A stretch of 64,000 bases of DNA from the NCBI RefSeq assembly GCF_019219825.1, contig NZ_JAHUXH010000017.1, positions 1 through 64,000 of the forward strand. The letters are read 5' to 3'. Of this stretch, positions 16,714-25,340 are shown piece after piece. The stretch comes from Streptomyces sp. TRM70350 (GTDB taxonomy: Bacteria > Actinomycetota > Actinomycetes > Streptomycetales > Streptomycetaceae). The stretch's first letter is position 1; each line of letters opens with the position of its first letter. Made by a program: the position numbers and the translations under genes. The notes beneath the pieces are model-generated. The model was given only the letters and a program-made list of their open reading frames with translations. It made no database searches and was not told where the DNA came from.

Positions 16714-18213
16714 ATGACGCCCGGACACGGCAGCACGGTTGACGGGGTGCTGCGGCGCAGCGCCCGCCGCACCCCGGCGCGCGTCGCGGTCGAGTACCGC
16801 GACCGCCGCTGGACGTACGAGGAGCTCGACGCGGCCGTCTCCCGGGCGGCGCGCCTCCTGCTCGGCGAGGGCCTCGCCCCCGGCGACCGGGTCGGCGCCT
16901 ACGGCCACAACTCCGACGCCTACCTCATCGGCTTCCTCGCCTGCGCCCGCGCCGGCCTGGTGCACGTGCCGGTCAACCAGAACCTGACGGGCGACGACCT
17001 GACGTACATCGTCCAGCAGTCCGGCAGCGGGCTGGTCCTCGCCGACCCGGACCTGGCCGATCGACTGCCCGACGGTGTACGGGTGTTGCCGCTGCGGGAC
17101 GCCGACGACTCACTGCTCGCCCGGTTGCCGTCCACGGCCCCCCACGACGGTCCGGAGCCGCGCGCCGAGGACCTGACGCAGTTGCTCTACACGTCGGGCA
17201 CGACGGCCCTGCCCAAGGGCGCGATGATGACGCACCGCGCGCTGGTGCACGAGTACCTCAGCGCGATCACCGCCCTCGACCTCGGCGCGGGCGACCGGCC
17301 GGTGCACGCGCTGCCGCTGTACCACTCGGCGCAGATGCATGTCTTCCTGCTGCCGTACCTCGCCGTCGGGGCGACGAACATCATCCTGGACGCGCCGGAC
17401 GGCGACCGGCTCTTCGACCTGATCGAGGCCGGGCGGGTGGACAGCCTGTTCGCACCGCCCACCGTGTGGATCGGCCTGGCGAACCGGCCCGACTTCGCGA
17501 CCCGCGACCTGAGCGGACTGCGCAAGGCGTACTACGGGGCGTCGATCATGCCGGTGCCCGTCCTGGAGCGGCTGCGGGAGCGGTTGCCGGAACTGGCGTT
17601 CTACAACTGCTTCGGCCAGAGCGAGATCGGCCCCCTGGCCACGGTCCTCGGACCCGACGAGCACCAGGGCAGGCTCGACTCCTGCGGTCGGCCGGTGCTC
17701 TTCGTGGACGCCCGGGTCGTCGACGAGGACGGCAAGGACGCGCCCGACGGCACACCCGGCGAGATCGTCTACCGTTCCCCGCAGCTGTGCGAGGGTTACT
17801 GGAACAAACCGGACGAGACCGCCGAGGCCTTCCGTGACGGCTGGTTCCACTCCGGCGACCTCGCGGTGCGGGACGCGGAGGGCTACTTCACGATCGTCGA
17901 CCGGGTGAAGGACGTCATCAACTCCGGTGGCGTGCTGGTCGCCTCACGGCAGGTCGAGGACGCCCTCTACACCCATGACTCGGTCGCCGAGGTCGCCGTG
18001 GTCGGTCTGCCCGACGAGAAGTGGATCGAGGCGATCACCGCCGTCGTCGTCCCGCGCGGCGAGGTGACGGAGGCGGAGCTGATCGCCCACGCGCGCGCGA
18101 AGCTGCCGCACTTCAAGGCACCGAAGCGGGTGGTGTTCGTGGACGCGCTGCCGCGCAACGCCAGCGGCAAGATCCTCAAACGGGAGCTGCGGGGCCGGTT
18201 CGGCGACGGCTGA
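16714..18213 (+). CDS. Acyl-CoA synthetase (AMP-forming), second paralogue
   Basis: A 499-residue ANL-family ligase, clearly different from the preceding one. The P-loop is QLLYTSGTTALPKGAMMTHR (about 156-175), followed by NCFGQSEIGPLATV, FHSGDLAVRDAEGYFTIVDR, VINSGGVLVASRQVEDALY and the catalytic Lys in RNASGKILKREL. The hinge and adenylation motifs all look intact. It starts at ATG 16714 behind GAGG, 115 bases after the previous gene, so it may share that transcript. It converges on paaK with a 1-base gap. Substrate unknown. Confidence 0.87.
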   Translation: MTPGHGSTVDGVLRRSARRTPARVAVEYRDRRWTYEELDAAVSRAARLLLGEGLAPGDRVGAYGHNSDAYLIGFLACARAGLVHVPVNQNLTGDDLTYIVQQSGSGLVLADPDLADRLPDGVRVLPLRDADDSLLARLPSTAPHDGPEPRAEDLTQLLYTSGTTALPKGAMMTHRALVHEYLSAITALDLGAGDRPVHALPLYHSAQMHVFLLPYLAVGATNIILDAPDGDRLFDLIEAGRVDSLFAPPTVWIGLANRPDFATRDLSGLRKAYYGASIMPVPVLERLRERLPELAFYNCFGQSEIGPLATVLGPDEHQGRLDSCGRPVLFVDARVVDEDGKDAPDGTPGEIVYRSPQLCEGYWNKPDETAEAFRDGWFHSGDLAVRDAEGYFTIVDRVKDVINSGGVLVASRQVEDALYTHDSVAEVAVVGLPDEKWIEAITAVVVPRGEVTEAELIAHARAKLPHFKAPKRVVFVDALPRNASGKILKRELRGRFGDG

Positions 18214-18214
18214 G

Positions 18215-19510
18215 TCAGCTCGGGCGCAGGTCCACGATCCGCCTGATCTTCCCCACGGACCGCTCCAGCGACTCCGGTTCGACGATCTCCACCGCCACCG
18301 ACACGCCGATGCCGTCCTTCACGGCCGCCGCGATGGCCCGCGCCGCGGCCTTTCGCGTCTCGGCGGTCGCGTCCGGGCGGGCCTCCGCCCGGACGGTCAA
18401 GGAGTCCAGTCTCCCCTCGCGGGTCAGACGCAGCTGGAAGTGCGGGGCCACGCCGGGCGTGCGGAGCACGATCTCCTCGATCTGGGTGGGGAAGAGGTTC
18501 ACGCCGCGCAGGATCACCATGTCGTCGCTGCGGCCGGTGACCTTCTCCATACGGCGGAAGGCGCGGGCCGTGCCCGGCAGCAGCCGCGTCAGGTCCCGGG
18601 TCCGGTACCGGATCACGGGCATGGCCTCCTTGGTGAGCGAGGTGAAGACCAACTCGCCCCGCTCGCCGTCGGGCAGCACCTCACCGGTGACCGGGTCGAC
18701 GATCTCCGGGTAGAAATGGTCCTCGTGCACATGCAGACCGTCCTTGGTCCCCACGCACTCCTGGGCGACCCCCGGGCCGATCACCTCCGACAGCCCGTAG
18801 ATGTCCACCGCGTCGATCGCGAACCGCTCCTCGATCTCCCGCCGCATGCCCTCCGTCCAGGGCTCGGCCCCGAAGATCCCCACCCGCAGGGAGGTGCTCT
18901 GCGGATCGACGCCCTGCCGCTCGAACTCGTCCAGCAGCGTGAGCATGTACGACGGCGTGACCATGATGAGGCCGGGCTTCAGGTCCTGGATCAGCTGCAC
19001 CTGACGGGCCGTCATGCCGCCGGACGCGGGAATGACCGTACAGCCGAGCCGCTCGGCACCGTAGTGGGCGCCCAGGCCGCCGGTGAACAGCCCGTACCCG
19101 TACGCCACATGCACCGTGTCGCCCGGCCGGCCGCCCGCCGCCCGGATCGAACGGGCCACCACGTCGGCCCACATCGACAGGTCGTTGTCCGTGTACCCGA
19201 CGACCGTCGGGCGCCCGGTGGTGCCGCTCGACGCGTGGATACGGCGGACGCGCTCCCGGGGCACGGCGAACATCCCGTCCGGGTAGTGCTCGCGCAGGTC
19301 GGCCTTGGTGGTGAAGGGGAAGCGGGCGAGGTCGGTGAGGGAGCGGCAGTCGTCGGGGTGGACTCCGGCCTTGTCGAAGGACTGCCGGTAGAAGGGCACG
19401 TTGGCGTAGGCGTGCCCCAACTGCGCCCGCAGTCGCTCCAGTTGCAGTTCCCGCAGCTCGTCCGCACCCAGCCGTTCTCCCGCGTCCAGCAGGTCCGTCG
19501 TCTCCGCCAT
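18215..19510 (-). CDS. paaK: Phenylacetate-CoA ligase (PaaK-like)
   Basis: A 431-residue AMP-forming ligase that makes phenylacetyl-CoA, the first step of aerobic phenylacetate breakdown. Motifs: VPFYRQSFDKAGVHPDD (PaaK N-terminus), RIHASSGTTGRPTVVGYT (P-loop, about 90-107), DIYGLSEVIGPGVAQEC, HFYPEIVDPVTGEVLPDG and MVILRGVNLFPTQIEEIVL. Length is typical. The start at 19510 follows AAGGAGAGG; an upstream in-frame ATG at 19537 lacks this. Other paa genes are not in the window, so it may serve as a stand-alone aryl-acid activator. An inverted repeat at 19544-19561 lies in its promoter. Confidence 0.88.
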   Translation of the reverse strand: MAETTDLLDAGERLGADELRELQLERLRAQLGHAYANVPFYRQSFDKAGVHPDDCRSLTDLARFPFTTKADLREHYPDGMFAVPRERVRRIHASSGTTGRPTVVGYTDNDLSMWADVVARSIRAAGGRPGDTVHVAYGYGLFTGGLGAHYGAERLGCTVIPASGGMTARQVQLIQDLKPGLIMVTPSYMLTLLDEFERQGVDPQSTSLRVGIFGAEPWTEGMRREIEERFAIDAVDIYGLSEVIGPGVAQECVGTKDGLHVHEDHFYPEIVDPVTGEVLPDGERGELVFTSLTKEAMPVIRYRTRDLTRLLPGTARAFRRMEKVTGRSDDMVILRGVNLFPTQIEEIVLRTPGVAPHFQLRLTREGRLDSLTVRAEARPDATAETRKAAARAIAAAVKDGIGVSVAVEIVEPESLERSVGKIRRIVDLRPS

Positions 19511-19543
19511 GGGACCTCTCCTTACCAACCGCAGCAATCCGGG

Positions 19544-19561
19544 CGACCGATCATTCGGTCG
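19544..19561. promoter_or_regulatory. TetR-type operator upstream of paaK
   Basis: CGACCGA (19544-19550), spacer TCAT, and TCGGTCG (19555-19561) form a perfect 7-base inverted repeat 34 bases upstream of the paaK start. The pattern fits TetR-family operators that control phenylacetate genes in actinobacteria. No TetR gene lies beside it. Confidence 0.65.
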
Positions 19562-19679
19562 AGGTTGTGTGGATCAGTAATCCAGCCCGGCGTGGTGGAG
19601 GCAAGTGCTCCGCCCGCACTTTCTCCGGCGGGCGGAAGTCTGTTGTGCAGGGGCATCACCGGCCCGGAGGATGATCGGC

Positions 19680-20531
19680 ATGCCCACCTTCAGCGCCCCC
19701 GACGGAACCCGGCTCGCCTACCATCTGCGCGGCGACGGCGACCCCCTGGTCGTTCTGCCCGGCGGCCCCATGCGGCCCTGCGCCTACCTCGGTGACCTGG
19801 GCGGACTCGCCGCCCACCGCCGACTGGTCCTGCTCGACCTGCGCGGCACCGGCGACTCCGCGACGCCCGCGGATCCGGCGACGTACCGCTGCGACCGCCT
19901 CGTGGGCGACGTGGAGGCGCTGCGGGCTCACCTGGGACTGGAGCGGATGGACCTGCTCGGCCACTCGGCGGGCGGCAGCCTGGCCATGCTGTACGCGGCC
20001 CGCCATCCCGACCGGGTCGCACGGCTGGCGCTGATCACCGCGACGCCGTGGGCGCTCGGCATGCCCGCGACGACCGAGGACCGGCTGGCCGCCGCACGGT
20101 TGCGGGAGGGGGAGCCGTGGTTCGCGGAGGCGTACCCGGCGTTCGCGAGCTGGCTGCTGGAGGGCGGCGACTTCGACCCGAGGTTCATCCCGTTCTTCTA
20201 CGGCCGCTGGGACGAGGCGGCCGCCGCGCATGCCCGGCGGGACGAGGAGGAGGGCAACGAAGAGGCCGCGCACCGGTACGGCTCCGAGGGCGCCTACGAC
20301 CCACCCGCGACCCGCGCCGCACTCGCCACGCTGCCCGCCCCGGTCCTCGTGTACTGCGGCGATCTCGACGGCGGCCCGCGCCCCGACCTCGCCCGCCGCA
20401 CGGCCGAGGCCTTCCCGAACGCCGAGGTCGCCGTGCAGCCGGGCGCGGGACACTATCCATGGGTGGACGACCCGGAGTGGTTCGTGGGACGCACTGCGGA
20501 TTTCTTCGCCGGGAAAGGGAAGGGCGAGTAG
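19680..20531 (+). CDS. Alpha/beta hydrolase (proline-iminopeptidase-like)
   Basis: A 283-residue cytoplasmic alpha/beta-hydrolase. It has the oxyanion-loop region VVLPGGPMRP, the DLRGTGDSATP block typical of proline iminopeptidase relatives, the nucleophile elbow GHSAGGSLA (about 98-106), an Asp in YCGDLDGGPRPD and the catalytic His in GAGHYPWVDDPEWF. The ATG at 19680 is preferred because GGAGG ends 9 bases before it; an ATG at 19671 would abut the ribosome site. Function may be aminopeptidase, esterase or lactonase; context does not decide. Confidence 0.8.
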   Translation: MPTFSAPDGTRLAYHLRGDGDPLVVLPGGPMRPCAYLGDLGGLAAHRRLVLLDLRGTGDSATPADPATYRCDRLVGDVEALRAHLGLERMDLLGHSAGGSLAMLYAARHPDRVARLALITATPWALGMPATTEDRLAAARLREGEPWFAEAYPAFASWLLEGGDFDPRFIPFFYGRWDEAAAAHARRDEEEGNEEAAHRYGSEGAYDPPATRAALATLPAPVLVYCGDLDGGPRPDLARRTAEAFPNAEVAVQPGAGHYPWVDDPEWFVGRTADFFAGKGKGE

Positions 20532-20651
20532 CCGATCCGGGCGCAGGGCTGCACCGTGGAGTCGTACGGCGCCGGCGAGATCGACGAGTACCTGTCCGTC
20601 AACACACCGCCGGTCCCCGGCTCGCCGTACGGGGATCTGCCGGGCAGTCCC
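20532..20651 (+). other. Open fragment interrupted by IS630
   Basis: Between the hydrolase stop and the IS630 left end one frame reads AQGCTVESYGAGEIDEYLSV followed by NTPPVPGSPYGDLPGSPW without a start or stop. It has protein-like composition and may be the remains of a gene cut by the IS630 insertion. I do not recognise the family. Confidence 0.3.
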
Positions 20652-21668
20652 TGGTGTCCTGCGCCGGTGGTCCGTCGTTAGATCTTGCATGAGTTCTTCT
20701 GCCGGGGTGCCGGTGCCGCGTCGTGGTCCGAAGCTGGAACCGCTGCTGCTCGGCGATGACGAACGTGCTGTTCTGGAACGCTGGACGAGGCGGGCGAACT
20801 CTGCCCAGGCGCTGGCGTTACGGGCGCGGATCGTGCTGGCCTGTGCCGGCCCCTGACGTCCCGCCCATCGTCGAGGTGGCCCGCCACCTGCGGATTGCCG
20901 CGGACGCGGTCCGCAAATGGCGGCGGCGGTTCCTCGCCGAGCGGCTGGACGGCCTGGCCGACGAGCCCCGGCCGGGGCGTCCGCCCACCATCGGTGTCGA
21001 CCAGGTCGAAGCGGTCGTGATCGCCACACTGGAGGAGATCCCGAAGAACGCCACGCACTGGTCGCGCAAATCGATGGCCGAGCACAGCGGCCTGTCCAAG
21101 TCCACAGTTGGCCGGATCTGGCGGAAGTTCCAGCTCAAGCCGCATCTGACGGACACCTTCAAGTTGTCGACGGACCCGTTGTCCGTGGAGAAGGTCTACG
21201 ACGTCGTCGGCCTGTACTTCAACCCGCCCGAGGGCGCGGTAGTCCTCTCAGTGGACGAGAAGTCGCAGATCCAGGCCCTGGACCGATCCCGGCCTGTGCT
21301 GCCGATAATGCCGGGCATGCCCGAGCGGCGCACCCACGACTACGTCCGCAACGGGCTGACCACACTGTCGCCGCGTTCGACGTGGCCACCGGCGAGGCCA
21401 TCAGCGCCTTGCACCGCCGGCACCGGGCGGCGGAGTTCAAGAAGTTCCTGATCCGGATCGACAAGGAGGTGCCCGCGCACCTGCAGGTCCACCTGATCTG
21501 CGACAACTACGGCACCCACAAGAACGTGCAGGCCCTCGAAGCCGACATCCGCCGCTGGGTCAAGGACTGGAACGAGGATCCCAAGCCGTTCATCTGGACG
21601 AAGACCGCCGAAGAGATCCTCGAATCCCTCGCCCACTTCTGCCGACGGATTTCAGGCGCAGGACACTA
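20652..21668 (+). mobile_element. IS630-family insertion sequence, inactivated
   Basis: Terminal inverted repeats are TGGTGTCCTGCGCC (20652-20665) and GGCGCAGGACACTA (21655-21668). They differ at one position and the right end carries the TA typical of IS630 target sites. One transposase gene lies between, broken by two frameshifts and an internal deletion. The right end coincides with the stop codon of the acyl-CoA synthetase on the opposite strand. Confidence 0.85.
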
Positions 21669-21669
21669 G
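20689..21669 (+). pseudogene. IS630 transposase, frameshifted, third catalytic residue deleted
   Basis: Reading starts at ATG 20689, stops at 20856, continues in another frame from about 20855 (PPIVEVARHLRIAADAVRKW, HTH) to about 21365, and then in a third frame to 21669. The first two catalytic Asp residues are present (VLSVDEKSQ and HLICDNYGTHK). Directly after YGTHK the sequence jumps to NVQALEADIRRWVKDWNEDP. The roughly 45-residue stretch that normally holds the WxxQVExW motif with the catalytic Glu is missing, so it cannot transpose. Confidence 0.85.
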
Positions 21670-23270
21670 CCGTCCGCCGCCACGGCCACGTCCCGCGCCC
21701 AGCGGTAGTCCGCCTTGCCGCTGGGCGAGCGGCGGATGGAGTCGGTGATGACGAGCTGGCGTGGGATCTTGTAGCCCGCGAGACGGTCCCGGCAGTGGGT
21801 CTGGATGTCTGCCAACGTCGGCCTCCGGGCGCCCTCGCGCACCTGCACGACCGCCGCGACATGGTTGCCCCACTTCGCGTCCGGCACCCCCGCCACCAGG
21901 GCGTCGTACACGTCGGGATGGGACTTCAGGGCCTGCTCGACCTCCTCGGGGTACACCTTCTCGCCCCCGGTGTTGATGCACTGCGAGCCACGGCCGAGGA
22001 CGGTGACGACGCCCTCCTCGTCGACGGTGGCCATGTCGCCGAGCAGTACCCAACGCTCGCCGTCCTTCTCGAAGAAGGTCTCGGCGGTTTTCGCCGGGTC
22101 GTTGTAGTAGCCGAGCGGCACGTGGCCGCACTGGGCGATCCGGCCCACCTCGCCGACGGCCACCGTCTCGTGCGTCGCCGGATCCACCACCCGCGTACGG
22201 GGGTTGACGCGGATGCGGAAGCCCCGCTCGGGACCGGAGTCGTCCGTCGCCGTGCCGTTGAAGCCCGACTCGGAGGAGCCGAAGTTGTTCAGCAGCATCA
22301 CGTGCGGGACGAGCGCCAGGAACTGCCGCCGGACCGTCTCCGACATGATCGCGCCGGACGACGACACGCTGAACAGCGAGGAGCAGTCCGTACCCTTCAG
22401 GGGCCCGGCGAGGGCGTCGATCAGCGGGCGCAGCATCGCGTCGCCGACCACCGACATGCTGGTGACCCTCTCCTTCTCGATGGTCCGCAGCACCTCCTCC
22501 GGCACGAACTTGCGGTGCAGCACGACCCGTTGCCCGAAGTCGAAGCCGATGAACGCCGTGAGGGTCGACGTGCCGTGCATCAGCGGGGGAGTGGGGAAGA
22601 ACGTGATGCCAGACCCGCCCGCCGCGACCCGCTCGGCCAGCTCCTGAGGCTTCTTCACCGGCTCACCGGTCGGCGCCCCGCCGCCCAGCCCGGAGAAGAA
22701 CAGGTCCTCCTGCCGCCACATCACGCCCTTGGGCATCCCCGTCGTACCGCCGGTGTAGATGATGAACTGGTCGTCCCCGGAGCGGTCCGGGAAACCGCGC
22801 TCCGGAGAACCGGCCGCCTCGGCCCGAGCGAACGGCACGCCCAGCGAGCCCCCCGCCCCCACCCGCACCAGATGCCGCACCTTCTGCACCCGGGGCAGCG
22901 CCGCCGCCACCCGGTCCGTGAACTCCGCGTCGAAGACCAGGGCCACCAGATCGGCGTCCCGGTAGAGATGGACCAGCTCCTCCTCGACATAGCGGTAGTT
23001 GACGTTCACCGGCACGATCCGAGCCTTCAGGCAACCCAGCACCGTCTGGAGGTACTCGACGCCGTTGTAGAGGTGCAGCCCGAGGTGCTCGCCGGGGCGG
23101 ACGCCGCTGTCGAGCAGGTGGTGACCGATGCGGTTGGCGGCCGCGTCCAGCTCGGCGTACGTCAGCCGGCGCTCCGCGCCCGTGCCCGGGTGGTCGAGGT
23201 ACACCAGCGCCTCGCGGTCCGGCACCACGTCCACGACCGACTCGAACAGGTCGGCAAGGTTGTACTCCAC
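21666..23270 (-). CDS. Acyl-CoA synthetase (FadD19/FadD3-like)
   Basis: A 534-residue AMP-forming acyl-CoA ligase. It starts with the EYNLADLFESVVDVVPDREA block seen in FadD-type enzymes of steroid and branched fatty acid catabolism. Further motifs: FIIYTGGTTGMPKGVMWRQE (P-loop), NNFGSSESGFNG, LLGDMATVDEEGVVTVLGRG, CINTGGEKVYPEEVEQAL and the catalytic Lys in RSPSGKADYRW. The GTG at 23270 follows AGGAGGAGC. The stop codon is formed at the terminal repeat of IS630, so the last few residues may be altered or lost. It is divergent from a crotonase gene across an operator at 23355. Substrate class is inferred from context. Confidence 0.87.
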   Translation of the reverse strand: MEYNLADLFESVVDVVPDREALVYLDHPGTGAERRLTYAELDAAANRIGHHLLDSGVRPGEHLGLHLYNGVEYLQTVLGCLKARIVPVNVNYRYVEEELVHLYRDADLVALVFDAEFTDRVAAALPRVQKVRHLVRVGAGGSLGVPFARAEAAGSPERGFPDRSGDDQFIIYTGGTTGMPKGVMWRQEDLFFSGLGGGAPTGEPVKKPQELAERVAAGGSGITFFPTPPLMHGTSTLTAFIGFDFGQRVVLHRKFVPEEVLRTIEKERVTSMSVVGDAMLRPLIDALAGPLKGTDCSSLFSVSSSGAIMSETVRRQFLALVPHVMLLNNFGSSESGFNGTATDDSGPERGFRIRVNPRTRVVDPATHETVAVGEVGRIAQCGHVPLGYYNDPAKTAETFFEKDGERWVLLGDMATVDEEGVVTVLGRGSQCINTGGEKVYPEEVEQALKSHPDVYDALVAGVPDAKWGNHVAAVVQVREGARRPTLADIQTHCRDRLAGYKIPRQLVITDSIRRSPSGKADYRWARDVAVAADG

Positions 23271-23354
23271 CGCTCCTCCTGACCTCGCTGCCCCTCGGTT
23301 GCCGGTCATCAGAGCAAAGGGCGACACAAGTGTGAAGGGCCCGCGCAGCAGAAA

Positions 23355-23371
23355 TCTGACTGCCTGTCAGA
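23355..23371. promoter_or_regulatory. Operator TCTGAC-N5-GTCAGA (copy 2)
   Basis: TCTGAC (23355-23360), spacer TGCCT, GTCAGA (23366-23371): a perfect 6-base inverted repeat in the promoter region between the divergent acyl-CoA synthetase and crotonase genes. It shares sequence and flanks with the site at 13883-13899, so both promoters are probably controlled by one regulator, likely TetR-type. Confidence 0.7.
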
Positions 23372-23456
23372 AAACCCTTGAAGCGCCGACCCGCCTGCTG
23401 CAACCTGTTCTCGTTCCTGCGGACGCGCCCGACACGGCAGGACGGGGAGGACATCC

Positions 23457-24257
23457 ATGGGTGGCACCGAACACCTCACCGTGCAGCGCGAAGGCGCCAC
23501 ACTGGTGCTCACGCTCAACCGGCCCGAGGCCAGGAACGCGCTCTCGCTGCCGATGCTCGTCGGCCTGTACGACGGCTGGATCGAGGCCGACGAGGACGAC
23601 GCGATCCGCTCGATCGTGCTGACCGGCGCGGGCGGCGCCTTCTGCGCGGGCATGGACCTCAAGGCCCTGGCGGGGAGGGGGATGGAGGGCCAGCAGTACC
23701 GGGACCGGCTGAAGGCCGACCCCGACCTGCACTGGAAGGCCATGCTGCGCCACCACCGGCCCCGCAAACCGGTGATCGCCGCTGTCGAAGGGCACTGCGT
23801 CGCGGGCGGCACCGAGATCCTCCAGGGCACCGACATCCGCGTCGCGGGTGAGTCCGCGACCTTCGGACTGTTCGAGGTGCGGCGCGGACTCTTCCCGATC
23901 GGCGGCTCCACCGTCCGACTGCAACGCCAGATCCCCCGCACCCACGCCCTCGAAATGCTGCTCACCGGACGGCCGTACAGCGCCCGGGAGGCCGCGGACA
24001 TCGGCCTGGTCGGCCATGTCGTCCCCGACGGCACCGCGCTGGCCAAGGCCCTTCAGATCGCCGAGCAGATCAACGCCTGCGGCCCGCTCGCCGTCGAGGC
24101 CGTCAAGGCGTCGGTGTACGAGACCGCCGAGATGACCGAGACCGACGGCCTCGCCGCCGAACTCAGGCGGGGCCGGCCGATCTTCGACACCGCCGACGCC
24201 AAGGAGGGCGCCCGCGCCTTCGCGGAGAAGCGACCGCCTGACTACAAGCGCGCGTAG
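23457..24257 (+). CDS. Crotonase / enoyl-CoA hydratase family protein
   Basis: A 266-residue crotonase that probably hydrates a 2-enoyl-CoA intermediate. Features: LVLTLNRPEARNALSLPML at the N-terminus, oxyanion-hole regions GAGGAFCAGMDLKALAG (about 59-75) and AVEGHCVAGGTEILQGTDI, and FGLFEVRRGLFPIGGSTVRL with catalytic acid candidates. Length is normal. It is divergent from the acyl-CoA synthetase, with the shared operator between. A terminator-like hairpin follows before the DUF35 gene. EchA19-like placement beside a FadD19-like ligase suggests side-chain beta-oxidation. Isomerase or hydrolase activity is an alternative. Confidence 0.88.
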   Translation: MGGTEHLTVQREGATLVLTLNRPEARNALSLPMLVGLYDGWIEADEDDAIRSIVLTGAGGAFCAGMDLKALAGRGMEGQQYRDRLKADPDLHWKAMLRHHRPRKPVIAAVEGHCVAGGTEILQGTDIRVAGESATFGLFEVRRGLFPIGGSTVRLQRQIPRTHALEMLLTGRPYSAREAADIGLVGHVVPDGTALAKALQIAEQINACGPLAVEAVKASVYETAEMTETDGLAAELRRGRPIFDTADAKEGARAFAEKRPPDYKRA

Positions 24258-24343
24258 CGCTGCGCTGGCTTGGGCCGGTTTGAGCTGCGGGCCGTCTCTG
24301 GCTGGTCGCGCCCACGCGGCGGAGCCGCATATGTCACTGCCCC

Positions 24344-24361
24344 GCGCCCCTTTCGGGGCGC
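24344..24361 (+). terminator. Hairpin between crotonase and DUF35 genes
   Basis: GCGCCCC (24344-24350), loop TTTC, GGGGCGC (24355-24361): a short strong stem 87 bases after the crotonase stop. It may end the crotonase transcript, leaving the DUF35-thiolase operon to its own promoter or to readthrough. Confidence 0.55.
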
Positions 24362-24398
24362 TTCACGCACCCGACCTCCGGAGGAGGCACGCCCCCTG

Positions 24399-25340
24399 AT
24401 GTCCGAAGTCCTCAAGGCGCCGCTGACCGTCGAATTCCCCTTCACCCGCTCCCTCGGTCCCGTCCAGAGCGCTTTCCTGACCGGACTGCGGGAACGGGCC
24501 GTCCTCGGTGTGCGAACCGCAGACGGCCGCACCCTCGTCCCACCCGTCGAGTACGACCCCGTCACCGCCGAGGAGATACGCGACCTCGTTGAGGTCGCCT
24601 CCACCGGCACCGTCACCACCTGGGCCTGGAACCACGCCCCCCGCCGAGGCCAGCCCCTCGACACCCCCTTCGCCTGGGCCCTGGTCCGCCTCGACGGCGC
24701 CGACACAGCCCTGCTGCACGCCCTCGACGCCCCGGGCCCGGAGCACGTCCACACGGGCATGCGGGTCCGCGTCCGCTGGGCGGAGCACCGCACCGGCGCC
24801 ATCACCGACATCGCCTGCTTCGAGCCGTACGACGGCGAGAGCGCCCAACCCACCGGCCACACAGGCCAGTTCGAGGACCCGGTCACCGGCATCGTCGCGC
24901 ACGCCCGGCTCGACTACACCTACAGCCCCGGCCGCGCCCAGTCCGCCTACATCAAGGCACTCTCGGACCGGCGGACCGTCGGCGAACGCTGCCCGTCCTG
25001 CCGCAAGGTGTACGTCCCACCCCGCGGCGCCTGCCCCACCTGCGGCGTCGCCACCGGGGAACAGGTCGAGGTCGGCCCGCGCGGCACGGTCACCACGTTC
25101 TGCATCGTCAACATCAAGGCGAAGAACCTGGACATCGAAGTCCCGTACGTCTACGCCCACATCGCCCTCGACGGAGCCGACCTCGCCCTGCACGGACGCA
25201 TCGGCGGCATCCCGTACGACCAGGTCCGGATGGGCCTGCGGGTCGAACCCGTGTGGACCGAGGACAGCCGCTACCCCGACCACTACCGGCCCACCGGCGA
25301 ACCCGACGCGGACTACGAGACCTACAAGGAGCTGCTGTGA
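24399..25340 (+). CDS. Tandem DUF35 / OB-fold acyl-CoA-binding protein
   Basis: A 313-residue protein with two OB-fold DUF35 domains. The first (about 55-140, TGTVTTWAWNHAP and HTGMRVRVRWAE) lacks a zinc ribbon. The second (about 180-290) has CPSC and CPTC forming the rubredoxin-like zinc ribbon, followed by the OB fold (GPRGTVTTFCIVNIKAKN). DUF35 proteins pair with thiolase-fold partners, for example ChsH2 with the aldolase Ltp2. Here the two thiolase-fold genes follow directly with 4-base overlaps, so a three-subunit complex is inferred. The ATG at 24399 has GGAGGAGG upstream. Length and order resemble M. tuberculosis Rv3521. Confidence 0.82.
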   Translation: MSEVLKAPLTVEFPFTRSLGPVQSAFLTGLRERAVLGVRTADGRTLVPPVEYDPVTAEEIRDLVEVASTGTVTTWAWNHAPRRGQPLDTPFAWALVRLDGADTALLHALDAPGPEHVHTGMRVRVRWAEHRTGAITDIACFEPYDGESAQPTGHTGQFEDPVTGIVAHARLDYTYSPGRAQSAYIKALSDRRTVGERCPSCRKVYVPPRGACPTCGVATGEQVEVGPRGTVTTFCIVNIKAKNLDIEVPYVYAHIALDGADLALHGRIGGIPYDQVRMGLRVEPVWTEDSRYPDHYRPTGEPDADYETYKELL

